From contig JAFDYE010000299.1 in the NCBI GenBank assembly GCA_018267585.1, positions 1 to 64,000 of the forward strand: a DNA stretch of 64,000 nt. The letters are read 5' to 3'. This DNA comes from Bacteroidota bacterium (GTDB taxonomy: Bacteria; Bacteroidota; Bacteroidia; Chitinophagales; Chitinophagaceae). The notes under the pieces are model-generated. The model did not search any database, was not told the origin of the DNA, and was given only the letters and a program-made list of their open reading frames with translations. Position numbers and translations under genes: made by a program. Positions 38,533-48,195 of the stretch are shown here, in pieces (the first letter of the stretch is position 1; each line of letters opens with the position of its first letter).

Positions 38533-40350
38533 TTAGTACCCGGGGTTTTGCGGAAATGAAACATAGAGGTTCACATCGCTCACCTTCAGCGGCAGCCAGT
38601 AGTTCTTGTCATCGAATTTCCTCGTTATGAGCACCCGCTCTTTAATATTGATCGGCTTTCCCGTAGCATCGCGATCGAAATCGATGGCCGTCTTTTCCCT
38701 ATACTGCGTCTGCGACGACAGCAGCCAGCGTCGAAGATCATTATACCTGAACTCCTCCTCGAACCCAAGCTCCACAGCCCGCTCACGGATGAGCTCACCC
38801 ATGAACTTATCCTTGTCGGCCACATAGGCCGCACCGACATCCCCCGCGCCGGCCCTTTCCCGTATCTTATTGACCGCAGCGACCGGGGTCATATAGCTGG
38901 GCCCGGGACTCGTCGCCGATCCGTAACCCTGCAACACCGCCTCCGCATACATCAGGTATACATCCGCCAGCCGCATATAAGACAGGTGCATATAGTTATT
39001 GGGAAAATTGTCGATACTGTTGGCCGTCATAGGCGTAAGCTTCCGCAAAAGATAACCGGTACGCCCCACTGCCGTGTTGTCGCGGCTAAAGCCCGTGTTG
39101 GACAGATTCGCATAACGGAATTTTTCCTTGTCCGCAGGCGCCGAACCCTTGATCTGCTGGTCTCCGTCGATCTCAATATCATGGTAGAACCGGGGATCCC
39201 GCCCAACCCACGGATTGGCCGGATCATAGCCCGAGGCCGGGTCGGTGATCGGCAGACCGTTAGCCATCCCGTAGTTCTCCACGAACCGTGCATTCGGAGA
39301 AGCGTACCCGCCGCCTATGTTCTCGTCTACAAAGATCGAGCTGGGCCCCCACGGACATCCCTGAAACCACGAGCTGTATACCGGGTTCTCGAAGATCGAT
39401 TCGGGATAGCCGGGAATAAAGCTGCCGCCATTCGAATAGAACAGATCGCTATAGTGAGTGAAATCCACCAGTTTCACCCAGGTCTGTTTACTGTCAACCA
39501 GCTTGAGCAGCTCGGCAAAAGCATCCGCCGCCTTTTTGCAATAGCCCGCATCGAAAGCTGTATTGCCTGTCGAACTCCTGTTCCAGAGGGGACTGCCCGC
39601 ATACAAATAGTCCTTACCCAGATAGCCGAGCGCCGTCACTTTCGTGATCCGCAGCTGGTTCTTGCCAAGCGTGGTCTTGCCCGCATCGGTATTGTCCCAG
39701 TCCACGGGCAGCAGGTCCGCCGCATCACGCAGGTCCTTACCGATCTTGTCGGCCATTGCCTGGGCGGATAAGCGCGGCAGCGTCAGCTTCCCGGATGACG
39801 ACAGCACGGTATCGATATAAGGCAGCCCGCCCCAATACGTCATCAGCTCAAAATGGAACCAGGCCCGGAAGAAAAGGAGCTGGCCCTTGATCAGATCCTT
39901 CTCTTCCTGTGTGCCATTCAGCTTATCCAGGTTGGCAAGCCCCAGATTCGCCTTATGGATCCCATACCAGGCATTCGGCCACAACCCTTTGCCAAAACCC
40001 GTCGTCGGGTCCGTGACATAAGACTGCCCGTCCAGCCAGGAGATCCATTCGGCCGTGGTCCAGGACCAGCTATCCCCATTATCGAACTGTTCATTCAGCC
40101 ACGTGACCCCCGTCTTGTGGATGATCTCATCCCCCAGGATCCAGTCACAGGCCCAGGTCTTGCTCGTATATTCCGGCTCGGCGCTATAGAGCTCCTCCGT
40201 AAATCCCTGGAAATTAGTAAAATTGATAAACGCATCGGTAGGCGAAACGTCGGCCCCCGGCGCCCTGTCAAGATATTTCTTACAACCCGTCAGCCCCGCA
40301 ATCAAAAAAAGCGTGCAGCAGACAGCGATGATATTTGTATGCAATTTCAT
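38533..40350 (-). CDS. SusD/RagB family lipoprotein (first of the xylan locus, XusB-like)
   Basis: The 605-residue protein starts with a lipoprotein signal (LFLIAGLTGC, Cys23, followed by KKYLDRAPG). Typical SusD elements are DAFINFTNFQGFTEELYSAEP at the start, KGQLLFFRAWFHFELMTYWGGLPYID in the core, and RERAVELGFEEEFRYNDLRRWLL near the end. It lies 10 nt after its SusC partner in the operon. Role: surface capture of xylan fragments. Confidence 0.93.
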   Translation of the reverse strand: MKLHTNIIAVCCTLFLIAGLTGCKKYLDRAPGADVSPTDAFINFTNFQGFTEELYSAEPEYTSKTWACDWILGDEIIHKTGVTWLNEQFDNGDSWSWTTAEWISWLDGQSYVTDPTTGFGKGLWPNAWYGIHKANLGLANLDKLNGTQEEKDLIKGQLLFFRAWFHFELMTYWGGLPYIDTVLSSSGKLTLPRLSAQAMADKIGKDLRDAADLLPVDWDNTDAGKTTLGKNQLRITKVTALGYLGKDYLYAGSPLWNRSSTGNTAFDAGYCKKAADAFAELLKLVDSKQTWVKLVDFTHYSDLFYSNGGSFIPGYPESIFENPVYSSWFQGCPWGPSSIFVDENIGGGYASPNARFVENYGMANGLPITDPASGYDPANPWVGRDPRFYHDIEIDGDQQIKGSAPADKEKFRYANLSNTGFSRDNTAVGRTGYLLRKLTPMTANSIDNFPNNYMHLSYMRLADVYLMYAEAVLQGYGSATSPGPSYMTPVAAVNKIRERAGAGDVGAAYVADKDKFMGELIRERAVELGFEEEFRYNDLRRWLLSSQTQYREKTAIDFDRDATGKPINIKERVLITRKFDDKNYWLPLKVSDVNLYVSFPQNPGY

Positions 40351-40360
40351 ATGGCTTACT

Positions 40361-43300
40361 TTAAAAGGTTATGTTACAACCAAGATTGACACGTCTGATG
40401 GTGGGATACGCCGTGGCCGCCCCCTGGCTCACTTCCCGGTCATCGGGCATCTTCGTCCACAGCAGCAGATTGTCGCCGTTCAGATACACCCTCAACCCAT
40501 TGATCCCGACCCTCCGCAGCTGGGCCGCGTTGAAGGTGTAGGCGAATTCGGCGTTCTTCAACCGGATATAAGAGCCGTCGTACAAATAAGTAGTACCGTA
40601 ATAAGGCATTACACTCGCATAACGGGGCACAGGTACCGAGGCATTCGTGTTGGCCGGAGACCAGTATGCCCCCTGCTTGTACACGTTGTCATAGTGATAC
40701 TGACCGCCAAAACTGACCAGCTGCAGATACCTGTTCGCATTGCTGACGCCGTAGAACTGCACAAAAAGGCTGAATCCCTTCCATTCCGCGCCGATCGTGG
40801 CATTATAAGTATTCTGCGGACGCTCCGGATAACCGGCGGGAACGATATCCTTGTTATCCACCACGCCATCCCCATTGTAGTCGATCATATTCAGGTTGCC
40901 CGGCAACTTCTGGTTGTCGTAAGTATTCAGCTGTGTGCTCCCGTATACCTGGTCCCACGTATTGTAATAACCGCTGCTCACATAGGAATAGGCCTGGCCG
41001 ATCTGCTTTCCGGCTTTCTTCAGGTAATCGTCGAGCAACTGCGGGTCGTCCGCATCGACGATCTTGTCCTTCGCATGGGACATGTTCAGATCCGCCCAAA
41101 CACGTAAATTCTTCGACACCCGCTTGTTGAGGCGAAGCTCCACCTCATACCCGTTGTTCCGCACCTTCCCCAGGTTGGCCGTGGCAGGCTGCACCCCAAA
41201 ATAAGAAGGCACAGCACGGCTCGATCCATTCAGCAGAATATCCGTCCGGTAGTCGCTGAAAACATCGGCAGTTCCCGAAACCAATCCATTCAGCAAGGTA
41301 AAATCAAGCCCCAAGTCCTTCTTCGTCACCGTCTCCCAGTGGATGTCCGGATTTCCGACATTGGTATGCGCTTCCGACCACCACGTGTACGGGCTGTTCT
41401 GCCCGGAGGACGCGCCCAGCGGCGTATTCCCGCCATAGGTCCAGGTCGTCATATACAGCCACCGGTTCGTGATATTGTCATTACCCACTTTTCCATAAGA
41501 ACCACGCAGCTTGAGCGCGTTGATGAAGGTGACATCCTTCATGAAGTTCTCATTGCTGATCAGCCACCCCGCGGCAGCCGACGGAAAGAAGGCAAAACGG
41601 TAGTTGGGCCCGAACTTTTCCGACCCGTTATAGGCGCCGTTGAACTCGGCGAAATATCGCTGGTCATAATTATAGGTGACCCTGCTCACCCAGTCCTCCC
41701 GGAAATGCTCGAACTCACTCCCCGTCGCGTACCTGTCCCGGCTGAACAGGCCCATGGCAGTCAGATCATGCTTACCAAACTTCCTCGCATAGTCCACCTG
41801 TACCTGGTAGAACATCTTGCGGTAGGTCGACCCGTTCTGGACAGTATCCGAAGTCGGCGTCCACCTGTAGGGTATCCAGTTGAACTGGTTTGTGCCCAGG
41901 TACTGGCTATAGGTGGTATCTCCCGTGACCGGATCGATGTACTCCTGCTGAATGTTCCCGTTGTCATAGACCCCTCCCTGTGTTACAAAGGCGTTGTCGA
42001 ACGAGAGCGTAGCCTTCGCCGCAAGCCCCTTCAGGATAGCGCCAAGATCCTGCTTGAGCGTAAAATCTGTATTGATCCTCGTCGTGGTCGTCTTCCGGAC
42101 CCCATTGTTACCCATCGTAGCGGCAGAGTTGATCGTCGATACCTGCTCGGCAGGAAAATATCCCCACGCGCCGTCGTTATACTGCGGATAATAAATATCC
42201 GGCGCATTGTTATAAATGCTCTGCCAGATCCTGTATTCCCAGCTGTCCTGCCCCCACGCATCCTGCTTCACGCCGTATGAACCGGAAAGGTTCGTCGTCA
42301 GAACGGTCGATTTTGTAAGCGTAAAATCCAGGTTCGTCCGTGCATTGATCCGGTCAAAACCATACCCCGGCTTATACGACTTGTTGTTGTCTATTTTCTT
42401 GATGATATCCCCCTCGTGCAAAAAGTCGACCGAGGAGAAATACTTGACGAACTGGTTGCCGCCGGAAATATTCAGGTTGGCATTGTAGGACATCGTCCAC
42501 TTCTTTACGATCTGGTCCTGCCAGTCGATATTGGGGTACCGCTCAGCCTCCGCCTGGTTCGCAGGATGACGGTACTTATCCAGCTCGGCAAAAGGAACAT
42601 ACTTGCCCCACGACCCCGGCGACACGCCCAGCTCGTTCTCGATAGCCAGGTCCCTTATCCGCAAGGCATCATAAGAATCGTACTTGCTCTCCAGCTTGGA
42701 AGGCAGCTTCATCGTCGAATTGGCCGTCAGCCGGATATCGGCCTTGCCCTCCTTACCCCGCTTGGTAGTGATCAGGATGACGCCATTCGCGCCCTTCACC
42801 CCGAACACCGCCGTCGCAGACGCGTCCTTCAGTACAGAAATATTCTCCACCGACCCGATATCCACGCTGCTCATCGGTCGCTCGATACCGTCCACCAGGA
42901 CGAGCGGATCACTGTTATTCCAGGTACTCTGACCGCGGATATATATCTTCGGGTCCTCAGCACCGGGCGTCCCCTGCGTCGCTACCGTGATAACTCCCGG
43001 CAGATTCCCGGTCAGCGCAGCGCCAAGACTCGACACGCCGCCCGTCTTCTCCAGCACATCACCCTTCACCTGCGCGATCGCGCCCACGACGCTCTCTTTC
43101 TTCTGCCGACCATATCCTACGATGACCACGTCGTCAAGCGTCGCCGTGCTGTCCTTCATCGTCACGGAAATATATCCTTCCCTATGGACACTGACCTCCT
43201 GCGCGGCCTTTCCTATATGGGTGATGACAAGGATATGTTTATTGGCGGGGACCAAAAGAGTAAACCTGCCGGTCCCGTCCGTCCGGGTCGCGGTGGTCGT

Positions 43301-43468
43301 CTCCTTCACCAGCACGGAGGCGCCCTCGACAGGATTTTTTTGCGCATCGAATACGATGCCCTTCACGGTGCGCGGAGCCTGCGCAGTTGAGGAAAGGCTT
43401 GCCAGGACAGCCGACAGAGCAAGGAACCCGGCAAAAATTTTATGCAGGTGCTTGGAAGCACAATTCAT
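40361..43468 (-). CDS. SusC/RagA family TonB-dependent transporter (first of the xylan locus, XusA-like)
   Basis: The protein has 1035 residues: a signal peptide (to about residue 30), a carboxypeptidase-D-like domain (APRTVKGIVFDAQKNPVEGASVLVKE), a VIVGYGRQKKESVVGAIAQV motif at the TonB-box region, the plug (VSSLGAALTGNLPGVI) and a full barrel ending in LGCNITF. It is the first gene of the six-gene xylan operon and lies downstream of the HTCS regulator gene on the same strand, separated by 470 bp. It imports oligosaccharides with the SusD encoded 10 nt downstream. Confidence 0.93.
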   Translation of the reverse strand: MNCASKHLHKIFAGFLALSAVLASLSSTAQAPRTVKGIVFDAQKNPVEGASVLVKETTTATRTDGTGRFTLLVPANKHILVITHIGKAAQEVSVHREGYISVTMKDSTATLDDVVIVGYGRQKKESVVGAIAQVKGDVLEKTGGVSSLGAALTGNLPGVITVATQGTPGAEDPKIYIRGQSTWNNSDPLVLVDGIERPMSSVDIGSVENISVLKDASATAVFGVKGANGVILITTKRGKEGKADIRLTANSTMKLPSKLESKYDSYDALRIRDLAIENELGVSPGSWGKYVPFAELDKYRHPANQAEAERYPNIDWQDQIVKKWTMSYNANLNISGGNQFVKYFSSVDFLHEGDIIKKIDNNKSYKPGYGFDRINARTNLDFTLTKSTVLTTNLSGSYGVKQDAWGQDSWEYRIWQSIYNNAPDIYYPQYNDGAWGYFPAEQVSTINSAATMGNNGVRKTTTTRINTDFTLKQDLGAILKGLAAKATLSFDNAFVTQGGVYDNGNIQQEYIDPVTGDTTYSQYLGTNQFNWIPYRWTPTSDTVQNGSTYRKMFYQVQVDYARKFGKHDLTAMGLFSRDRYATGSEFEHFREDWVSRVTYNYDQRYFAEFNGAYNGSEKFGPNYRFAFFPSAAAGWLISNENFMKDVTFINALKLRGSYGKVGNDNITNRWLYMTTWTYGGNTPLGASSGQNSPYTWWSEAHTNVGNPDIHWETVTKKDLGLDFTLLNGLVSGTADVFSDYRTDILLNGSSRAVPSYFGVQPATANLGKVRNNGYEVELRLNKRVSKNLRVWADLNMSHAKDKIVDADDPQLLDDYLKKAGKQIGQAYSYVSSGYYNTWDQVYGSTQLNTYDNQKLPGNLNMIDYNGDGVVDNKDIVPAGYPERPQNTYNATIGAEWKGFSLFVQFYGVSNANRYLQLVSFGGQYHYDNVYKQGAYWSPANTNASVPVPRYASVMPYYGTTYLYDGSYIRLKNAEFAYTFNAAQLRRVGINGLRVYLNGDNLLLWTKMPDDREVSQGAATAYPTIRRVNLGCNITF

Positions 43469-43938
43469 ATTAATTTTTTTTGATTATTTGAATAATTGTG
43501 TCTATCTCACACATACCCGACCCGGACACGCTATCCGGCAATGCGGGACTTTATCGCTCCGCGGTAAACCACGTTATGTGCTGGAAGAAAAATAGTGTCA
43601 GAATGACATTTTTAGGAAAGGACAATGCAGCCGCAAGGGCGAGGTTCTTTTCATACATGGCAAACTAATTTTGGTTATTAATAAGCCACGAATCTATATC
43701 CTCCCTCGCTCAATTAATCGCAGAAATGTTGAAAGGAATCAGACAAATGTCGAAATTGGCATTGAAGATCAGACACTGGACCATCGGAGCGCCCGATCTC
43801 ACCCGGGCGCCGGCCGCCGGGGTCTCCAAGCCACAATTGCCGCGGCAACTTGACCACATCTACCCTGCGGCCGCAGTTTGGCCACACCCATCCACCCGCC
43901 TTACAAAACACCCGCACTACCGCCAGTATGTCGGGGAC
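43469..43938. other. 470-bp region between the HTCS gene and the xylan operon
   Basis: I see no convincing gene. It should contain the promoter and HTCS binding site of the xylan operon. On the minus strand TATTTTTC (one base from TAnnTTTG) lies roughly 110 nt before the SusC start. The short frames here have no coding character. A small palindrome near the SusC start is listed separately. Confidence 0.55.
43483..43496. promoter_or_regulatory. AT-rich inverted repeat in front of the xylan operon
   Basis: ATTATT-TG-AATAAT is a perfect 6-bp inverted repeat with a 2-nt centre, 15 bp upstream of the first SusC ATG. It may be a regulator site or a feature of the AT-rich translation start region common in Bacteroidota. 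Confidence 0.3.
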
Positions 43939-46900
43939 TCAGGACTCGTCGTTTGGCTTCGGCTTCACCTCCCGCCTTGCATACTCGGATGGCAGCATCT
44001 TATATTTCTCCTTGAACGCCCGGGTAAAATAAGTCGGCGATGTGAACCCGACCTCGTAAGCGATCTGTGAAATAGACAGGCTTCCGTTGTCCAGCAATCC
44101 TATCGCCTTTTTTAGCCTGAAAGAACGAATAAATTCCACCGGCGTCTCCCCGGTCAGCTCCAGCAGCTTGGCATACAGCGAGCTGCGGCTCATCCCCAAT
44201 TCCCTGCTGAGGAACTCGACGGAAAGCTGCGCGTCCTGCAAATGTGCCTCAAGATAGCCCACGATCCTGAGCATCAGCTGTTCATTCGCGGTCTCCCCCT
44301 CCGCCACAGGAACCTGCACCTTTATCTGCTTCGTATAAGTGGATCTCAATTTGTTGTTCCACTCCAGCAAGGCCTTCATCCGGGCGTTCAGCAGCTCGAA
44401 GTTGAATGGCTTGGTTATATAGTCGTTGGCGCCCGTGCCGAGCCCCTCCAACTGTTGCGCATCCTCGGTCAAAGCGGTCAAAAGGATCACGGGGATATGC
44501 CCCGTACGCTTATCCGCCTTGAGCTTCCTGGTCAGCTCGATACCGTCCATAAAGGGCATGCTGATATCGCTGACGATCAGTTCGGGATGCGCAGACAGCG
44601 CAAGCTGCCACCCCTCTTTCCCATTCTCTGCCTCCAGCACCTCATAATACCTGCGAAGGTTATCCTTTAGATAGAACCGGAAGTCTTCATTGTCCTCTAC
44701 CAGCAGGACCCGGCGCTTTAGACGCCCCTCAGCCCCGACTCCCCCCACATAACCATCGGCCTGGCCGCCCGCCACAACCGCTGCATCACGCCCATCCTCC
44801 CCGCCTCCACCAGCCGCGCTCCCGTTAGCCACAGCTGCGCTTTCCCCGCCCGCCGCTGCCAGCAGCAGCACGACCGTGAACACACTGCCACACCCCGCAT
44901 CACCCTCTACCCGAACCTCCCCGCCATGCATCTGCACAAACTCTTTCACGATCGACAGACCGATACCCGTGCCCTGGTTCAATATCTCCCCGCCCGCCGG
45001 ATGTTGAAAGAACCGGTCGAATATCCTTTCCTGCTCGGCCTTTGGAATTCCTATTCCGGAATCGGCAACGCCGATCGAAACCGGCCGCCTGCCATCCGGC
45101 CCCCCCGCCGCAGCATCCAGCGACAGCTCGATGGTTCCGCCTTCCGGGGTGAATTTAAATGCGTTCGACAGCAGGTTGAAAAGTATGCGTTCGATCTTGT
45201 CCCGGTCGTACACCACATAGAGCTTCTCCACATTGGCAGTATACCGAAAGCGTATGTTTTTCTTCTGCCCCATATCCTCAAATGAATCCCCAACCTCCCG
45301 GACAAGACCCGCCAGGTCTCCCGGCGATAACTGCAGTTTTAGCTCCTGCTCCTCCATCTTCCTGAAGTCCAGCAACTGGTTGACCAGGTTCAGCAGACGC
45401 CGGCCATTTCGCCGGATCATCTCCAGCCTGTCCTGCGAAGCCGTGCCCTTCAATTCCGACAGCAACTGCTCGACCGGGCCCATTATCAGGGCGATCGGCG
45501 TCCTGAACTCATGACTCAGGTTCGTAAGGAATTTCAGCTTCAGACGGTCCAGCTCCAGCGCCCGCCTGCTTTCCCTCCTTTCTTCTTCAATGGCGAATTT
45601 CCGCCGGACCCGCGCCAGTCCCAGATGCCGGCTGTATAGAAGCAACCCCGCTACCGCCAGCACATAAAAGATATACGCATAAATCGTCCGCCAGAAAGGC
45701 GGCCGGACATGGATCCGTATCGACGTATTCCCCCTGCTCCATACACCATCATTATTACTCGCCTTTACACGAAATACGTAATCACCCGGGTCCAGATTGG
45801 TGTAATAGGCCGTATTCTGTGCGCCGGCGCTGATCCAGTCCTTGTCGAACCCGTCGAGGCGGTACGCATAACGGTTCTGGTCAGGCAACGTATAGTTGAG
45901 CGCCACAAAACTGAGGGCGAAATTCTGCCCGTATGCCAGGTCGACCTTCCGCGCTACGGAGACCTGCTCCTCCAATGGCGACCCCTTTCCCGGCACCACC
46001 GATTTATTCGCCACCCGCAGGTCGGTAAGTATAACCGCCGGAACATTCCTGTTCGTCGTCAGAGCGGTAGGATACAAATAGTTGAAACCCTGCTGACCGC
46101 CGAAAAAAAGCTCTCCGTCCGAGGTCCGCAGCGCAGACGTGTGACAAAAATTGTTGTTTTGCAGCCCATTGTGAGGAGTAAAATTCCGGAAAACATTCGT
46201 CTGCACGTCCAGGCTGCTGATACCGCTGTTCGTACTCACCCAGATGCGGCCGCTCCCATCTTCCAGTATTGAATACACATTCGTATTCTGCAGTCCGTCC
46301 TTCTCCGAGTAAACGATAAATCTGTCCGTCTTTTTGTTATAGACGCAAAGCCCACCGCCATAGGTTCCTACCCACATCCTTCCCCTGCTGTCCAAAAGAA
46401 AAGCCTGCACTTTATCGCTCGGCAAACTGCCGGCCTCCTGGTTGTAAACCTTGAAACGACCGGTTTTCGGATCATAGATCGCCACCCCGTCCCCATGAGA
46501 GCCGATCCAGATCTTCCCCTCCGCATCCTCCGCAATATCACGGATAAATCCATTGACCGGCATCCGGACATCCGAAGACCTGACCGGATTCGGCAACAGC
46601 CGGCGGCACAGCTTTCCTTCCTTCAATACACAAATGCCGGCCCCGTTGGTACCCACCCATACCTGCCCCGATCTGTCCTCCCGGATACAATAGACGGAAT
46701 TCACAAATGGCTCGTCATCCCGATCGCTTAGCCGGACCTTCCGCGCCCGCCCGGACACCGGATCATACTGCAGCAGCCCCATATTAAAAGTCCCGGCATA
46801 CAGCTGCCCATCATGGGTCCGGTGAATGGCAAGTACAGGCAGCGGCGACGGAGTCCTTCCATCCACCACGAAAGGCAGCCGCTGCAGCCGGTCCGTCTTC

Positions 46901-48093
46901 CGGTCAAAACTGTACAGCCCGCCACCATCCGTGCTCAGCCATAGATTCCCGTCCGGCCGCTCGGCAAACGCAGTCACGACGCTGCTGCGCACGCCGCCAT
47001 CCCGGAATGCCTCTCCCATCTTTCCGTCGAAAAGATTGAGATTCTTGTCATACTTATTCACGCCACCCCTGAAAGTGCCGATCCAATATATACCATCCGG
47101 ATCGATATAGATGCTCGTAACCCCCTCGCTGGTCAGACTGTGCGAATTCCCTTCTTCCGGCCTATAGGTCACCGACCGCCCCGATCGCGGGTCGATGATC
47201 ACCAACCCGTCACTGCTGCCGACCCACACATAGCCTTCCTTGTCCACACTGATCGCACTGATCGTAGCCGCCGCCGCGGACCCCTCCGGTCCCTCGGGAT
47301 AAGCAACGAACCGGTCCTGCCCCGCCGGCAGCCTACACAAGCCCTTCTCCGTACCGACCCAAAGATCACCCCGCTGATCCTCGCACATCGTCCGAACCCG
47401 GTTGTCGCGAAGACTGCCATCGTCGCCCTCCCGGTGCAGGTACTGCCTGAACGACCGGGTTTCCGGTAAATACCGGAACAGACCATAATCCGTAGCCACC
47501 CATATCCGGTCTTCCTTGTCCGCATAAATATTAAGGAGAGAGAACGATCGCGAGGGATCGGCGGCATAGCGGTGCAGACCCAGCCGGTCCAGCCGGCCCG
47601 TAGCCGGGTCCAGCACGTTCGGAGCGCCATATTCCGCTATCCACAACCTGCCCTTCCTGTCGCTGCAGAGCCCCCTGATAATTGCAGTGGTACCCATTAT
47701 ATGCGTCTGACCACTCTTGCCCTCACGGGGAAAATTGATAAAACAGTCCCGCTTGCGGTCGTATTCGCTGAATGCGCCCCCGCTGGTTCCTACCCAGAGA
47801 TTGCCCGCAGCATCCTCGTGCAATGCCAATATCTCGTTCGACCTCAGACTGGTGCTGTCCTCGGGACGGTGCCGGTAGACGACAAAGTTCTTCCCGTCAA
47901 ACCTGTTCAGCCCATCATTGGTCGCGATCCACATAAGCCCGGACCTGTCCTTGAGGATGGCAGAAATTGAATTCGAAAGCAGCCCGTCCGTGGTCCCAAG
48001 TGAAGTAAAATTGATGTGCGCCGGCTGGGCATTCACGCCAGGGCAACAGACAAGCAACGCAACTACGAACGATATCGACCTGAAAGCATTCAC
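43939..48093 (-). CDS. hybrid two-component system regulator (HTCS), one polypeptide
   Basis: The 1384-residue protein has a signal peptide, a periplasmic double-propeller sensor built of Reg_prop repeats (about 30-700; recurring GLMWIATNDGLNRFD, GNLWVGTSGG), a Y_Y_Y domain (about 725-790), a membrane helix near 800-820, a histidine kinase with the phospho-acceptor H861 (NLSHEFRTP) and ATPase domain, a receiver with D1176 (IVSDISMPFMDG) and a C-terminal AraC HTH (about 1285-1380). Such proteins sense oligosaccharides in the periplasm and activate PULs. It is adjacent to the xylan operon on the same strand and divergent from GH31, so it probably controls both. A Gly/Ala-rich linker sits between kinase and receiver. 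Confidence 0.93.
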   Translation of the reverse strand: MNAFRSISFVVALLVCCPGVNAQPAHINFTSLGTTDGLLSNSISAILKDRSGLMWIATNDGLNRFDGKNFVVYRHRPEDSTSLRSNEILALHEDAAGNLWVGTSGGAFSEYDRKRDCFINFPREGKSGQTHIMGTTAIIRGLCSDRKGRLWIAEYGAPNVLDPATGRLDRLGLHRYAADPSRSFSLLNIYADKEDRIWVATDYGLFRYLPETRSFRQYLHREGDDGSLRDNRVRTMCEDQRGDLWVGTEKGLCRLPAGQDRFVAYPEGPEGSAAAATISAISVDKEGYVWVGSSDGLVIIDPRSGRSVTYRPEEGNSHSLTSEGVTSIYIDPDGIYWIGTFRGGVNKYDKNLNLFDGKMGEAFRDGGVRSSVVTAFAERPDGNLWLSTDGGGLYSFDRKTDRLQRLPFVVDGRTPSPLPVLAIHRTHDGQLYAGTFNMGLLQYDPVSGRARKVRLSDRDDEPFVNSVYCIREDRSGQVWVGTNGAGICVLKEGKLCRRLLPNPVRSSDVRMPVNGFIRDIAEDAEGKIWIGSHGDGVAIYDPKTGRFKVYNQEAGSLPSDKVQAFLLDSRGRMWVGTYGGGLCVYNKKTDRFIVYSEKDGLQNTNVYSILEDGSGRIWVSTNSGISSLDVQTNVFRNFTPHNGLQNNNFCHTSALRTSDGELFFGGQQGFNYLYPTALTTNRNVPAVILTDLRVANKSVVPGKGSPLEEQVSVARKVDLAYGQNFALSFVALNYTLPDQNRYAYRLDGFDKDWISAGAQNTAYYTNLDPGDYVFRVKASNNDGVWSRGNTSIRIHVRPPFWRTIYAYIFYVLAVAGLLLYSRHLGLARVRRKFAIEEERRESRRALELDRLKLKFLTNLSHEFRTPIALIMGPVEQLLSELKGTASQDRLEMIRRNGRRLLNLVNQLLDFRKMEEQELKLQLSPGDLAGLVREVGDSFEDMGQKKNIRFRYTANVEKLYVVYDRDKIERILFNLLSNAFKFTPEGGTIELSLDAAAGGPDGRRPVSIGVADSGIGIPKAEQERIFDRFFQHPAGGEILNQGTGIGLSIVKEFVQMHGGEVRVEGDAGCGSVFTVVLLLAAAGGESAAVANGSAAGGGGEDGRDAAVVAGGQADGYVGGVGAEGRLKRRVLLVEDNEDFRFYLKDNLRRYYEVLEAENGKEGWQLALSAHPELIVSDISMPFMDGIELTRKLKADKRTGHIPVILLTALTEDAQQLEGLGTGANDYITKPFNFELLNARMKALLEWNNKLRSTYTKQIKVQVPVAEGETANEQLMLRIVGYLEAHLQDAQLSVEFLSRELGMSRSSLYAKLLELTGETPVEFIRSFRLKKAIGLLDNGSLSISQIAYEVGFTSPTYFTRAFKEKYKMLPSEYARREVKPKPNDES

Positions 48094-48149
48094 ACGGCCA
48101 ATATACTCAGAAATTTTTCATCGGTCGATTAAAAAGATCAAAATCTTGC

Positions 48150-48157
48150 TATATTTG
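48150..48157 (+). promoter_or_regulatory. -7 box upstream of the GH31 gene
   Basis: TATATTTG matches the Bacteroidota -7 consensus TAnnTTTG exactly and lies 38 nt before the GH31 ATG in the 102-bp region shared with the divergent HTCS gene. The -33 element is not clear. Confidence 0.4.
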
Positions 48158-48195
48158 AATTGTTATTTTGACATTTATTATAACCAATTGCGGCC

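Noticed and set aside
43671..43853. 60-codon plus-strand frame in front of the xylan operon
   Set aside because: Basic, low-complexity translation without a domain. It lies in a region expected to be regulatory.
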